Below are positions 26,242 to 34,502 of a stretch of 64,000 nucleotides of DNA, in pieces. The position numbers and the translations under genes were made by a program. Each line of letters opens with the position of its first letter. The first letter of the stretch is position 1. The notes below the pieces were generated by a model. That model worked only from the letters and a program-made list of their open reading frames with translations, did no database searches and had not been told where the DNA came from. The stretch is from Holophaga foetida DSM 6591 (lineage in GTDB: Bacteria; Acidobacteriota; Holophagae; Holophagales; Holophagaceae), in contig NZ_KI912268.1 of assembly GCF_000242615.2 (NCBI RefSeq), forward strand, positions 1,193,625 through 1,257,624. Reading direction: 5' to 3'.

Positions 26242-27134
26242 GGCTTCTCCTTGAGAGGGGTGGGTTGGGTTTTCTTGAATCCGTTCTGCTTGCCCAGGGC
26301 CTCCAGGACCGCCTGATGGACGGCCTGAGCCATGAGATCCCCGATGCGGCTATGACCCCCGGGGTAGGTCACCAGAGGGCCACTCGTGCCTGAGACAACG
26401 ATCATGCTGTCCGTGCCGGTGCCCGTGGCCTGGACCCCCTTGGTGCAGCTACTGGAGACATTCAGATCCTCCAGGGCAGCGGTCTTGGCCTCGGTGGCCG
26501 TGATGATGGCCCGCGCCAAGCCCCCGTCCGTCAACCGGGCATTGGTGAGGATCAGGATATTGATAGTGCCAGGCTTAGGTGCCTTGGCTTGAAGGGTGGC
26601 TGGAAAAGCCGGGTCCGGTTCAATGTAGGTGCCCTCATCCACGCCCGCCCGCAAGGCATTGCCACGGGCCCCCGCCGTGGCCAGGACCGTGACCGTGAAT
26701 GGGGGAAAGGTGCGGGTCACGACCGCGCCGTTGTCCAAGTCTGCGGCGGTGGCCATCATGGCCGTGTCGCCGGGGCGGAGGCCCAGCCGACCCGCCATCT
26801 GTTCCTGGATCGTTCGGGCATAGACCTTCCCACCTACTTCCTGGGGAGTCTTCATGGCTTCCTCGACCTGGAGCCAGAGGGCAGGCTGGGCCGCGTGGTT
26901 TCCCGCAGCCAGAACATCCAGGATGCCGTCGTTGGTAGAGATGGCCCGCCTGCGGGAAGGGAATCTCACCACCAGTGTCTTCTCCCAGAGCCTGTTCCGC
27001 TCGGCTCGGACGATGGAAGCCTTGGCGTCCAGGCATTCGGAGAGCGTTGGAACATCTAATGCAAAAATATTGCATTTAATAGAAAATATGACAAAAATAT
27101 AACAAATCCACCTGAGCGCACCGACACGATTCAT
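26238..27134 (-). CDS. cbiZ: Exported CbiZ-like adenosylcobinamide amidohydrolase
   Basis: This 298-residue protein matches CbiZ, which hydrolyses the amide joining the nucleotide loop side chain of cobinamide or pseudocobalamin to give cobyric acid. Family signatures seen are TINILILTNARLTDGGL, ATEAKTAALEDL and ATGTGTD. The start was chosen at 27134 because GAGGAAG lies just before it; earlier in-frame starts (27155, 27146) lack a ribosome site. From that start the protein begins with a signal peptide (ICYIFVIFSIKCNIFA-LD), so it should act in the periplasm, which is unusual for CbiZ. The first 90 bases are much AT-richer than the rest. It is the first gene after the riboswitch and overlaps the receptor by ATGA. 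Confidence 0.83.
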   Translation of the reverse strand: MNRVGALRWICYIFVIFSIKCNIFALDVPTLSECLDAKASIVRAERNRLWEKTLVVRFPSRRRAISTNDGILDVLAAGNHAAQPALWLQVEEAMKTPQEVGGKVYARTIQEQMAGRLGLRPGDTAMMATAADLDNGAVVTRTFPPFTVTVLATAGARGNALRAGVDEGTYIEPDPAFPATLQAKAPKPGTINILILTNARLTDGGLARAIITATEAKTAALEDLNVSSSCTKGVQATGTGTDSMIVVSGTSGPLVTYPGGHSRIGDLMAQAVHQAVLEALGKQNGFKKTQPTPLKEKP

Positions 27135-27235
27135 TAACTTCCTCATAATCAACACTTAAAAGCGACAAGCCTTCAGCTGCCCCATGACCAATTGGAGCCC
27201 TACTTGTCCTGTTTGCCTGTGAATGAATCAGCTGC

Positions 27236-27520
27236 CAGTCATGACTTTGACCCCCTGGTGTGGGGGGCAGGCAGAAGCGGGTGCGAGCATCGCTCGCCCA
27301 GCCCCTCCGAGCCCTCGCGGAGTTGTTTTGGCCTAACCGCTCAGGCAGGTCTCCTGGCTCACGGGTCTCGGAGACTGGCTCCATCGCGGCTCCCCGTCTT
27401 CCCGACATTCCTGTCAGTGACGATGGGGGGAATCGCTTCCCGATCACAGTGGCGGGACCGCGCCGGATTCTCACCGGCTTCCCTGTTGGGCCCTTGCGGG
27501 CACCTGGGCGGACTATCAAT
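27236..27520. repeat. Left copy of a 285-base direct repeat carrying a cobalamin riboswitch
   Basis: This stretch is nearly the same as 50599-50884, in the same orientation, with long identical blocks and scattered substitutions. It covers the minus-strand riboswitch plus about 105 bases of leader downstream of it, including a CCCCC/GGGGG stem and a CTCCG/CGGAG stem that may form the expression platform. The two copies bracket about 23 kb holding the whole plus-strand corrinoid operon. Confidence 0.85.
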
Positions 27521-27522
27521 CC
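27341..27522 (-). ncRNA. Cobalamin riboswitch (class I type) for the cbiZ-receptor-nitrogenase-like operon
   Basis: Read on the minus strand, this has the conserved core GGGAAGCCGGTGAGAATCCGG, the CCCGCCACTGTGA segment, the peripheral TCACTG...GGGAAG element and a canonical B12 box GAGCCAGGAGACCTGCC (27344-27360). The peripheral element marks the long, class I form. It lies about 210 bases before the cbiZ start. B12 riboswitches turn genes off when cobalamin is plentiful, so the receptor, TonB system and nitrogenase-like enzyme should be made under corrinoid shortage. Confidence 0.93.
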
Positions 27523-27527
27523 TGGTC

Positions 27528-27557
27528 ATACTAATGATCCACCCGCGAGAGTGTCAA
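27528..27557 (-). promoter_or_regulatory. Sigma-70-type promoter for the minus-strand riboswitch operon
   Basis: On the minus strand a perfect -35 TTGACA (27552-27557) is followed after 18 bases by TAGTAT (27528-27533) as -10. Transcription would start near 27520, immediately before the riboswitch core. A promoter of the same design lies before the second minus-strand riboswitch at 50891-50919. Confidence 0.75.
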
Positions 27558-27639
27558 CGTTAAATTTCACCTAACATCACTTTTGGATACGCCACATACT
27601 TGCCACAAAAAAACTGTTGCTAGTCATACCAGCATGCTA

Positions 27640-27818
27640 ATGTGGTCCTACAATTTAGCGAAGGGTGTTCGGGAAGCCGGTGAGAATCCGGCACTGCCCC
27701 GCAACGGTATGCGACGCGCCTCTGGCGCGCGGCCTGTAGCCGAGACCACTGGGAAACCGGGAAGGACTCGGAGGAACCGAAAGGATCCAGCCAAATCGCA
27801 AGTCCGGAGACCGGCCCA
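27640..27818 (+). ncRNA. Cobalamin riboswitch (class I type) for the plus-strand corrinoid operon
   Basis: The plus strand shows GGGAAGCCGGTGAGAATCCGG, then CTGCCCCGCAACGGTA, a GC-rich stem (CGCGCCTCTGGCGCGC), the peripheral CACTGGGAAACCGGGAAGG element and the B12 box AGTCCGGAGACCGGCC (27801-27816). It lies about 84 bases before the first binding-protein gene. A possible promoter upstream is TTGCTA (27617-27622) and TAATGT (27638-27643), but the 15-base spacing is short. The riboswitch is back to back with the minus-strand one, so both operons should respond to the same corrinoid. Confidence 0.93.
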
Positions 27819-27901
27819 GCGCATCAACCCCCGCCGAGGGAGCGGGCGGGAGGCACTGGTAGCCACCCGCCCACTTCTCGGCCCGCGCGAGGAGCCGCGA
27901 G

Positions 27902-29176
27902 ATGGTTGCAGGTGAACACCAGTCAGGCAGGGTGGAGCCGACCCCGAAGCGGCGGGCCCCTTGGGCCAAATGGGGCGGAGCCGCACTCCTGATGGCCCTC
28001 CTGGTCTGGAGCTCCTTTCGGGTCGCGAGGGCAGTGGGGAAAACCCTCAAGCGAAGCGGTCCGAATAGCACCGTTTCGACGGTTCTGAAGGGAGGCCGGG
28101 CCACGGTCCGACACGCTCAGCGATTCAGCATTGAATACCGGAAGGACTGCAAGGTCATCCGGGTCAACACCCCCTGGCAGGGGGCCAGGGAAGGGTTCAC
28201 GTACCAGCTCGTCCCCAAGGGTAGCCGCCCAAAAAGCGAGGAGCCCGGGGCGATCCTGATCGAAATTCCCGTCAAACGCATTGTCCTGCTCGCATCCACC
28301 CATCTCCCGGATTTTGTAGTTCTTGATCGCGTAGAGAGCGTAGTGGGAATCGCCGGGGCAAGGCAGGTCTGCACCCAAGCGTTTGTGGAGCGCCTTCGGG
28401 ATGGCCAAGTCCAGGAGATCGCCGACAGCATCTCGGGCATGGAGAAGCACCTCAACTACGACCGCCTCTTTACCCTCAAGCCCGACCTCGTCTTTGTCAC
28501 AGGCAAGGGAAATCCGGCCCTGGACCATCAGGAGAAGTTGAGAGAATCGGGCTTCAACGTGGCCATCTGCGCCGAGTCCATGGAAAACGACCCTCTGGGC
28601 CGTGCGGAGTGGATCAAGTTCATGGCGGCCTTCCTGGACAGGGATGCCGAAGCTGAGGCGCACTTTGCGAAGCTGGAGGTCCGCTACGAGGCCCAGAAAG
28701 CCCAGGCGCGCAAGGCCGCCCACCACCCCACGGTTCTCTGTGGGATGAATGCCAGGGGGGCCTGGTTCGCCCCGGGGGGTGGGAGCTATGTGGCCGCCTA
28801 TATCCGAGACGCCGGAGCTGACTACATCCTGAAGGATGACCCTCGCCCGGGTTACCGTCCCATCAAGATCGACGCAGTCCTGGACCGCGCCAGAGATGCC
28901 GACTTCTGGATGCTACACATGACGGACAGCTCCCTGAATTCTCTCCAGAATCTGAAGGACATCGACCCCCGATGCACCCTCTTCCGGGCCTTCCGGGAAG
29001 GCAAGGTCTTCAATACCAATGCCTGCCTTGGCCCTCGGGGCGGCAACGACTACTGGGAGAATGGATCCGCCAACCCGGATCTGGTCCTGGCGGACCTCAT
29101 CAGCATCTTCCATCCCGAACTGACACCCGGCCACAAACTACGCTGGCACCACTGGCTCCGCCAGAGGGGGCACTGA
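27902..29176 (+). CDS. Membrane-anchored ABC substrate-binding protein (BtuF-like), copy 1
   Basis: This 424-residue protein has one N-terminal helix (WGGAALLMALLVWSSF, about residues 24-45) and a type III periplasmic binding fold: IVLLASTHLPDFVVLDRVESVVGIAG in the first lobe and RPIKIDAVLDRARDADFWML in the second. Proteins of this class deliver corrinoids, heme or siderophores to BtuCD/FecCD permeases. Anchoring is by the helix, not by a lipobox. The ATG at 27902 follows GAGGAG. It is followed by a close paralogue with a one-base overlap. The upstream B12 riboswitch favours a corrinoid. Confidence 0.88.
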   Translation: MVAGEHQSGRVEPTPKRRAPWAKWGGAALLMALLVWSSFRVARAVGKTLKRSGPNSTVSTVLKGGRATVRHAQRFSIEYRKDCKVIRVNTPWQGAREGFTYQLVPKGSRPKSEEPGAILIEIPVKRIVLLASTHLPDFVVLDRVESVVGIAGARQVCTQAFVERLRDGQVQEIADSISGMEKHLNYDRLFTLKPDLVFVTGKGNPALDHQEKLRESGFNVAICAESMENDPLGRAEWIKFMAAFLDRDAEAEAHFAKLEVRYEAQKAQARKAAHHPTVLCGMNARGAWFAPGGGSYVAAYIRDAGADYILKDDPRPGYRPIKIDAVLDRARDADFWMLHMTDSSLNSLQNLKDIDPRCTLFRAFREGKVFNTNACLGPRGGNDYWENGSANPDLVLADLISIFHPELTPGHKLRWHHWLRQRGH

Positions 29177-30420
29177 TGATGGCCCCAAAGAGCGATCCTT
29201 GGATCCGCTGGGGGGGGCTGGCGCTTCTGACCCTGGGGCTGGCCTGGAGCTTCCTTCGAATTGCAGATTCTGTGTCCACCGCCCGCCGCGGGCATCCTGG
29301 GAAGATCGGAGCCGCGTCCACGATTCCCCAGCAGGGGCAAGCCACCATCCGCCATGCTCGGCGTTTCACTCTGGAATACCGCTCGGATTGCAAAATCATC
29401 CGCGTCAACCAGCCCTGGCGGGATGCGACAGAGGCCTTCGTCTACCAGCTTGTCCCCAGGGGCAGCCATCCGAAAGCAGCCGAACCTGGGGCAATCCTTG
29501 TGGAGACACCCATCCGCAGGGTTGTTCTACTCACGACCTCCTGCCTCCCGGCATTTGTGACGCTTGACAGGATCGAAGCGGTGCTGGGAGTGGCGAGCGG
29601 CCGTTATGTCACTACGCCAGTATTTGCAAATCGCATCAGAAGCGGCCAGATCCAGGAGGTCTCCAATGGAGCCCCAGGGATGAACAAGATGCTCAACTAT
29701 GACCGCCTGTTCACCCTTAGCCCCGACCTGATCCTGGCTACGGGCACCGGGGATTCCTCTCTGGATAAACATCAGAAGCTGGGAGAGGCAGGCTTCAAGG
29801 TCGCTCTATGCGCAGACTACATGGAGAATACTCCCCTGGGGCGCGCCGAATGGATCAAGTTCGTGGCAGCCTTCCTGGACCGGGATGCCGAGGCCGAGGC
29901 GCACTTCGCGAAGCTGGAAGCCCGCTACGAAGCGCAGAAAGCCCTTGCCCGGAAGGCCCTCCACCGCCCCACTGTTCTCTGTGAGATGGACTATCGGGGT
30001 TCCTGGTATGCCCCAGGGGGTGGAAGCTACCTCGCTGCCTATATCCGCGACGCCGGAGCCACCTATCTCCTGGGGGATGACCCGAACCCAGGCAGCCGCG
30101 CACTCAAGATTGAGACAGTCCTTGATCGCGCCCGGAACGCCGACTTCTGGATGCTCCACATGACCGGAAGTTCCTTGCACACCCTCCAGGAGATGAAGGA
30201 CACGGATCCGCGGTACGGCCTATTCAAGGCCTTCCGGGAGGGCAAGGTCTTCACCACCGGCGCCCGTTTGGGCCCCTGGGGCGGGAGCGACTACTGGGAA
30301 AACGGATCCGCCAATCCGGATCTGGTGCTGGCGGACCTCATCGCCATCTTCCACCCCGAACTCCTGCCGAACCATGCGCTGTATTGGCACGCCTGGCTCA
30401 GGCCCCTGGCGCAACCATGA
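29176..30420 (+). CDS. Membrane-anchored ABC substrate-binding protein (BtuF-like), copy 2
   Basis: This 414-residue protein is a tandem paralogue of the preceding gene, with the same anchor helix (IRWGGLALLTLGLAWSF) and long shared blocks such as DRDAEAEAHFAKLE, APGGGSY, ADFWMLHMT and DYWENGSANPDLVLADLI. The two differ most in the first lobe around the likely ligand cleft. Its ATG overlaps the upstream stop (TGATG). Two binding proteins for one permease could widen the range of corrinoids or precursors taken up. Function is inferred from family and operon. Confidence 0.88.
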   Translation: MMAPKSDPWIRWGGLALLTLGLAWSFLRIADSVSTARRGHPGKIGAASTIPQQGQATIRHARRFTLEYRSDCKIIRVNQPWRDATEAFVYQLVPRGSHPKAAEPGAILVETPIRRVVLLTTSCLPAFVTLDRIEAVLGVASGRYVTTPVFANRIRSGQIQEVSNGAPGMNKMLNYDRLFTLSPDLILATGTGDSSLDKHQKLGEAGFKVALCADYMENTPLGRAEWIKFVAAFLDRDAEAEAHFAKLEARYEAQKALARKALHRPTVLCEMDYRGSWYAPGGGSYLAAYIRDAGATYLLGDDPNPGSRALKIETVLDRARNADFWMLHMTGSSLHTLQEMKDTDPRYGLFKAFREGKVFTTGARLGPWGGSDYWENGSANPDLVLADLIAIFHPELLPNHALYWHAWLRPLAQP

Positions 30421-30447
30421 AACATTCACGACACAAAAAGGATTGAA

Positions 30448-32304
30448 ATGTTCATACCCAAACCCCTTCCATGGATGACGCTGGCCCTGGCGGCCCTCTG
30501 CCTTCCCGGGGCTGCCGAGGAGCCTCAGACCATGGCGCCCGTGGTGGTCACCGCCGACAAGGTGCTCGCAGAGTATGTCCAGAACCACCCCCAGGATGTG
30601 AAGCAGGTCGGTCGCGCCGAGATCCTCCAGCGAAACCTCCCGAATGTGGAGGAAATCCTTAAGACCATGCCCGGCGTGGACGTCCAGCCCTCCCCCGGCA
30701 CGGGCACCCGCATCTCGATTCGAGGTTCTGGCAAGACCGGGGGTGTGATGATCCTGCTCAACGGAAGGCCCCTCAACAGCAACATGTATGGCAACCAGGA
30801 CCTCAGCGCCATTCCGATCGACATCGTCGAATCAGTGACCGTTTTCAAGCCCCCGGTTCCGGTGTGGCTGGGGCCGGGCGGCAGCGACGGTGTCATCAAT
30901 ATCGTCACCCGGGACACAGCCTCCGAAAAAAAAAGCCAGCCAAGAAGCAACCTCAAGCTTGGGGGAGGTTCTTACGGGTTGATGGAGGGGAGCGGCAGCC
31001 ACTCCTTCAGCGCAGGCGGGGGCAAACTGATGCTGACAGCCACCGGTAACCACCGGGACGGCAAGCGGCAGAACAGCGACCGCACCGATGGCAGCATGGG
31101 GGCCTTCTGGAACCGCAACGGAGAGGGAGGCCGTAAATACGAAGTGAACGCCAGATACTTCACCTCCGAAGCCGGGTCCTCCGGCCCCGCAGACAAACTC
31201 ACGCCAGATGCCCGCCAGCGCTACCACAAGGGTTCCGTGGACACTCGCATCTCCGGCATGCTCGGAGACAAGGGCACCTATGGTCTGAACGTATACGGGG
31301 ATACCACCACCCTCAAGGATCGCTCGGAGGCCGGACCGGTCTATACCCTTGATGATCGCAAAGGAGGCCTCAAGTCCGAGCTCACCCTCACGGAACCTCA
31401 GGGGACCTGGGAGGCCCGCATCAGCGGGCTCCTGGAACGGGACAACATGGAGCACACCCTGGCGGGGGAGCACGGACGGACGACCGCCATGCTGGGGGGC
31501 CAGTACGACCAGCGGATTGGCAATTGGACCGCCACCCTGGGACTCAAGGGAATCCAGACCACGGGCTTTGGCTTCAACCCGGGGATGACGGGGGGCATCG
31601 GCTGGGGCCTCACGGAACACCTGTTCCTCCGCGGTCGCAGCGGTTACACCGTTAACGTCCCTTCCTTTGAGCAGCTCTACCAGAGCAGCCACGGTTCCGT
31701 GGACCAGATCCGAGGCAACCCGGACCTCAAGGAGGAAAAGATCTGGTCCCACGAATTGGGCTTCGAATACAGGCAGGGCAAGGCCTTGTTCTTCCAGTTC
31801 AGCCTCTTCAGGACGGACACCCGGGATCTCATCAGCGCCGTACGGGGGGCAGACCTGATCTATCGCCCCATGAATCTGGAAAAAGCCATGCGCCAGGGCG
31901 TGGAAATCTCCTGGAAAGAGTCTTGGGAAGCTGGCTGGCAGGGAGAGGCAAACCTGATTCTCCAGAAGTCCGAGAACAGCGATACGGGAGACAACCTGCC
32001 CTACACGCCCAAGGTCAAAGCCAAGACGACCGTTCAGTACAGCTTGAAGCGCGCCAAGACCCGCCTGGAGTCCTCTCTGCGGTACGAAGGGAAGCGCTTC
32101 ACATCCAGAGAGAACCTACCCGCCCAGGAACTCCACGGCTACACCTGCATGGACCTCAGCATCACCCAGCCGTTCAGAATTAATAAAAAATTATTCGACT
32201 GGTATCTCAAGGTGAACAACCTCTTCAACACATCCTTCGAATCCCACCAGGGCTATCCGGACGACGGATTCCGAGTGAACACAGGCATCCAGGCCCGGTG
32301 GTGA
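30448..32304 (+). CDS. TonB-dependent outer-membrane receptor, BtuB-size
   Basis: This 618-residue protein has a signal peptide (cleavage near GAA-EE, residue 23), a TonB-box-like APVVVTADK, a plug with RISIRGSGKTGGVMILLNGRPLN split around residues 85-110 and VWLGPGGSDGVINIVTRD, and a barrel ending in QARW. The length is close to that of BtuB. It follows the binding proteins by 27 bases and precedes the permease, so it is the likely outer-membrane entry point for their ligand. Confidence 0.9.
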   Translation: MFIPKPLPWMTLALAALCLPGAAEEPQTMAPVVVTADKVLAEYVQNHPQDVKQVGRAEILQRNLPNVEEILKTMPGVDVQPSPGTGTRISIRGSGKTGGVMILLNGRPLNSNMYGNQDLSAIPIDIVESVTVFKPPVPVWLGPGGSDGVINIVTRDTASEKKSQPRSNLKLGGGSYGLMEGSGSHSFSAGGGKLMLTATGNHRDGKRQNSDRTDGSMGAFWNRNGEGGRKYEVNARYFTSEAGSSGPADKLTPDARQRYHKGSVDTRISGMLGDKGTYGLNVYGDTTTLKDRSEAGPVYTLDDRKGGLKSELTLTEPQGTWEARISGLLERDNMEHTLAGEHGRTTAMLGGQYDQRIGNWTATLGLKGIQTTGFGFNPGMTGGIGWGLTEHLFLRGRSGYTVNVPSFEQLYQSSHGSVDQIRGNPDLKEEKIWSHELGFEYRQGKALFFQFSLFRTDTRDLISAVRGADLIYRPMNLEKAMRQGVEISWKESWEAGWQGEANLILQKSENSDTGDNLPYTPKVKAKTTVQYSLKRAKTRLESSLRYEGKRFTSRENLPAQELHGYTCMDLSITQPFRINKKLFDWYLKVNNLFNTSFESHQGYPDDGFRVNTGIQARW

Positions 32305-32311
32305 GAATCGT

Positions 32312-32407
32312 ATGAAATTTTCTCTTTGGAAGACGTCCCGCCTGATGAGCCTTCGCACAGCGGGCTATGCGGTCAGGATGGCTGCTTCTTTTCGCGTGAG
32401 TTCATGA
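32312..32407 (+). CDS. Possible 31-residue coupling ORF before the BtuC-like gene
   Basis: A short frame starts at ATG 32312, 8 bases after the receptor stop, and ends at a TGA that overlaps the permease ATG (ATGA, 32404-32407). It would encode a 31-residue basic peptide beginning MKFSLWKTSR. There is no strong ribosome site before it and no recognisable family. Its stop/start overlap suggests it might carry ribosomes into the permease gene. It may equally be chance. Confidence 0.35.
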   Translation: MKFSLWKTSRLMSLRTAGYAVRMAASFRVSS

Positions 32408-33486
32408 ACAAGATCGGCCTTCTCCCCACAGGGGGTCACCCCTGCCTCCACCGTCTCTGGGGCCTTGCTTGGGTCCTTTTGCCCATCCTGGTCCTCTGCA
32501 TCTTTGCCCTGGAACTCTGTCTGGGCTCCATCTTCATCCCCCCGGCCAAGGTCTTCTCCATTCTTCTGGGAGATGCCCAGGCCCCGGAGTCTTGGCGCAA
32601 CATCATCCTCCTCTTCCGCCTGCCCAGGGCCATCACGGCCACCCTGGCCGGGGCCGCCCTGGGCATGGCGGGGCTTCAAATGCAGACCATCTTCCGCAAC
32701 CCCTTAGCGGATCCCTTCGTCCTGGGTATCAACTCCGGGGCGAGCTTGGGAGTGGCTCTGGTGGTCATGTCAGCCGGTGCGGTGGGCTGGACCGCCAGTG
32801 TGGCCCAGGTGGCCGGGGCGGGATTCTCGCTGATCATCGCCTCCAGCCTAGGATCCATGGCCGTGATGGGACTGGTGCTCATGGTGGCCAGACGGGTGGA
32901 GAGCAGCCTGACCCTGCTCATAGTGGGCATTATGGCGGGCTACCTCGCCAGCAGCCTCGTGACGATCCTGATGCACTTCTCCCAGGAACAGCAACTCCAG
33001 CGCTACATCGGATGGACCTTTGGATCATTCGGGGGCGTCACCTGGAGCCAACTGCGAATTTTCGCCCCGGCGATTCTCCTGGCGGGAATGTTGGCCTGGA
33101 GCCAAGCCAAGGCCATGAACGCCCTGCTCTTGGGGGAGGGGTACGCCCGCAGCATGGGCTTGGAGGTGCGCCGCTCCCGATTCCTGCTGATCGTGAGCGC
33201 CTCAGTCCTGGCAGGGAGTGTCACTGCGTATTGTGGCCCCATCGGTTTTTTGGGCATCGCCGTGCCCCACTTGGCACGCATGCTCATGCGCACGACGGAT
33301 CACCATGTGCTTGCCCCCACCGTTCTTCTCATGGGGGCAGGGTTGGCCCTGACGGCGGACCTCATCGCCCAGGCCCCTGGGACCAGCACGGCCCTTCCCC
33401 TCAATGCCATCACCTCTCTCCTGGGGGCACCTTTCGTCCTGGGGGTCGTTCTGCGCCGTCGTCAGGTGCTGGAGGCTGGAGCATGA
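32404..33486 (+). CDS. FecCD/BtuC-family ABC permease
   Basis: This 360-residue protein has about ten membrane helices and the BtuC/FecCD signatures RLPRAITATLAGAALGMAGLQMQTIFRNPLADP and YCGPIGFLGIAVPHLARML, the latter containing the cytoplasmic coupling helix region. It imports corrinoids, heme or siderophores from the binding protein. The start at 32404 gives an N-terminus just before the first helix and overlaps the upstream short frame. It overlaps the ATPase gene by ATGA. The substrate is inferred from the riboswitch. Confidence 0.92.
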   Translation: MNKIGLLPTGGHPCLHRLWGLAWVLLPILVLCIFALELCLGSIFIPPAKVFSILLGDAQAPESWRNIILLFRLPRAITATLAGAALGMAGLQMQTIFRNPLADPFVLGINSGASLGVALVVMSAGAVGWTASVAQVAGAGFSLIIASSLGSMAVMGLVLMVARRVESSLTLLIVGIMAGYLASSLVTILMHFSQEQQLQRYIGWTFGSFGGVTWSQLRIFAPAILLAGMLAWSQAKAMNALLLGEGYARSMGLEVRRSRFLLIVSASVLAGSVTAYCGPIGFLGIAVPHLARMLMRTTDHHVLAPTVLLMGAGLALTADLIAQAPGTSTALPLNAITSLLGAPFVLGVVLRRRQVLEAGA

Positions 33487-34502
33487 AATCATCAGCCCTG
33501 CTGGAACTCCGCAAGCTCAGCATCGGATACCGCATGGGAGCCCATCGGGATCGGGTCGTGGCCAGTGATCTGAACCTGGGTCTCCACGCTGGCTCCTTCG
33601 TATGCCTCCTGGGGCCCAACGGCGCAGGCAAATCCACCTTGATCCGCACGCTCACCGGACTTCAGCCACCCCTGGAGGGGGAGGTTCTGCTCGACGGCAC
33701 CCCCATGGCATCCTTCAAGCCCAGGGATCTAGCCCAGCGCATGAGTCTTGTGCTGACCCAGCGGGTACCTGTGGGGAACATGCCGGTCTGGTCCATGGTG
33801 GCCATGGGTCGCCACCCCTACACGGGCTGGTCCGGGCGCCTGGGAACCGAGGACGTGTCTGCGGTAGAAGAATCCATCGTTTCTGTCGGCCTGGAGGCCC
33901 TGGCCTTCCGCCCCGTGTGTGAGCTCTCTGACGGGGAACGCCAAAAGGCCATGATCGCCCGGGCCCTAGCCCAGGATCCCAAGATCATGATCCTGGACGA
34001 GGCAACGGCCTTCCTGGACCTGCCCCGTCGGGTAGAGCTGATGGATCTTCTGCGGAACCTCGCCCGGCAGAAACAGCGGATCATTCTTCTATCCTCCCAC
34101 GACCTTGAGCTATCCCTGCGCAGTGCCGACCGACTCTGGCTCCTCTCGCCTTCTGGCCAGCTGCGGGACGGCGTCCCGGAGGACTTGGTGCTGGACGGCG
34201 GTTTCGCCGAGACATTCCAAAGCTGCGGCCTTTCCTTTGACCCCCAGCGAGGGGCCTTCCACCTGGACCGCCCATCCCGGGGCCAGGTTTCCCTGGAGGG
34301 CGAGGGGGTCGCCAACCAATGGACCCGCCGCGCCCTGGAACGTGCTGGATTCGAGATCAGCGAGCAAGGGGGTGCCGCCCTACACATCCGGCTCCTCACC
34401 GCTGAAGGCGAGGGACTGAACTGGGAGATTGCCGGGAGCCGATCCTGCTCGGGGGATGGGGTAGAGGAGCTCCTGAACACCCTGGAGGCAGTCCATGAAT
34501 AG
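33483..34502 (+). CDS. BtuD/FecE-family ABC ATPase with a C-terminal extension
   Basis: This 339-residue ATPase has Walker A GPNGAGKST (about residue 45), a Q-loop (VLTQRV), the signature ELSDGERQKAMIARAL (LSDGE in place of LSGGQ), Walker B IMILDEATAFLD and switch His in LLSSHDLEL. About 80 residues after the ATPase core (from roughly 255) form an extra domain of unknown role (RRALERAGFEIS to the end) that could regulate the transporter. It overlaps both neighbours (ATGA with the permease; 8 bases with the nitrilase-like gene). Confidence 0.9.
   Translation: MKSSALLELRKLSIGYRMGAHRDRVVASDLNLGLHAGSFVCLLGPNGAGKSTLIRTLTGLQPPLEGEVLLDGTPMASFKPRDLAQRMSLVLTQRVPVGNMPVWSMVAMGRHPYTGWSGRLGTEDVSAVEESIVSVGLEALAFRPVCELSDGERQKAMIARALAQDPKIMILDEATAFLDLPRRVELMDLLRNLARQKQRIILLSSHDLELSLRSADRLWLLSPSGQLRDGVPEDLVLDGGFAETFQSCGLSFDPQRGAFHLDRPSRGQVSLEGEGVANQWTRRALERAGFEISEQGGAALHIRLLTAEGEGLNWEIAGSRSCSGDGVEELLNTLEAVHE

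Noticed and set aside
27617..27643. Promoter TTGCTA-TAATGT for the plus-strand riboswitch
   Set aside because: The spacing of 15 bases is short and the -35 is imperfect; mentioned only as a possibility in the riboswitch entry.
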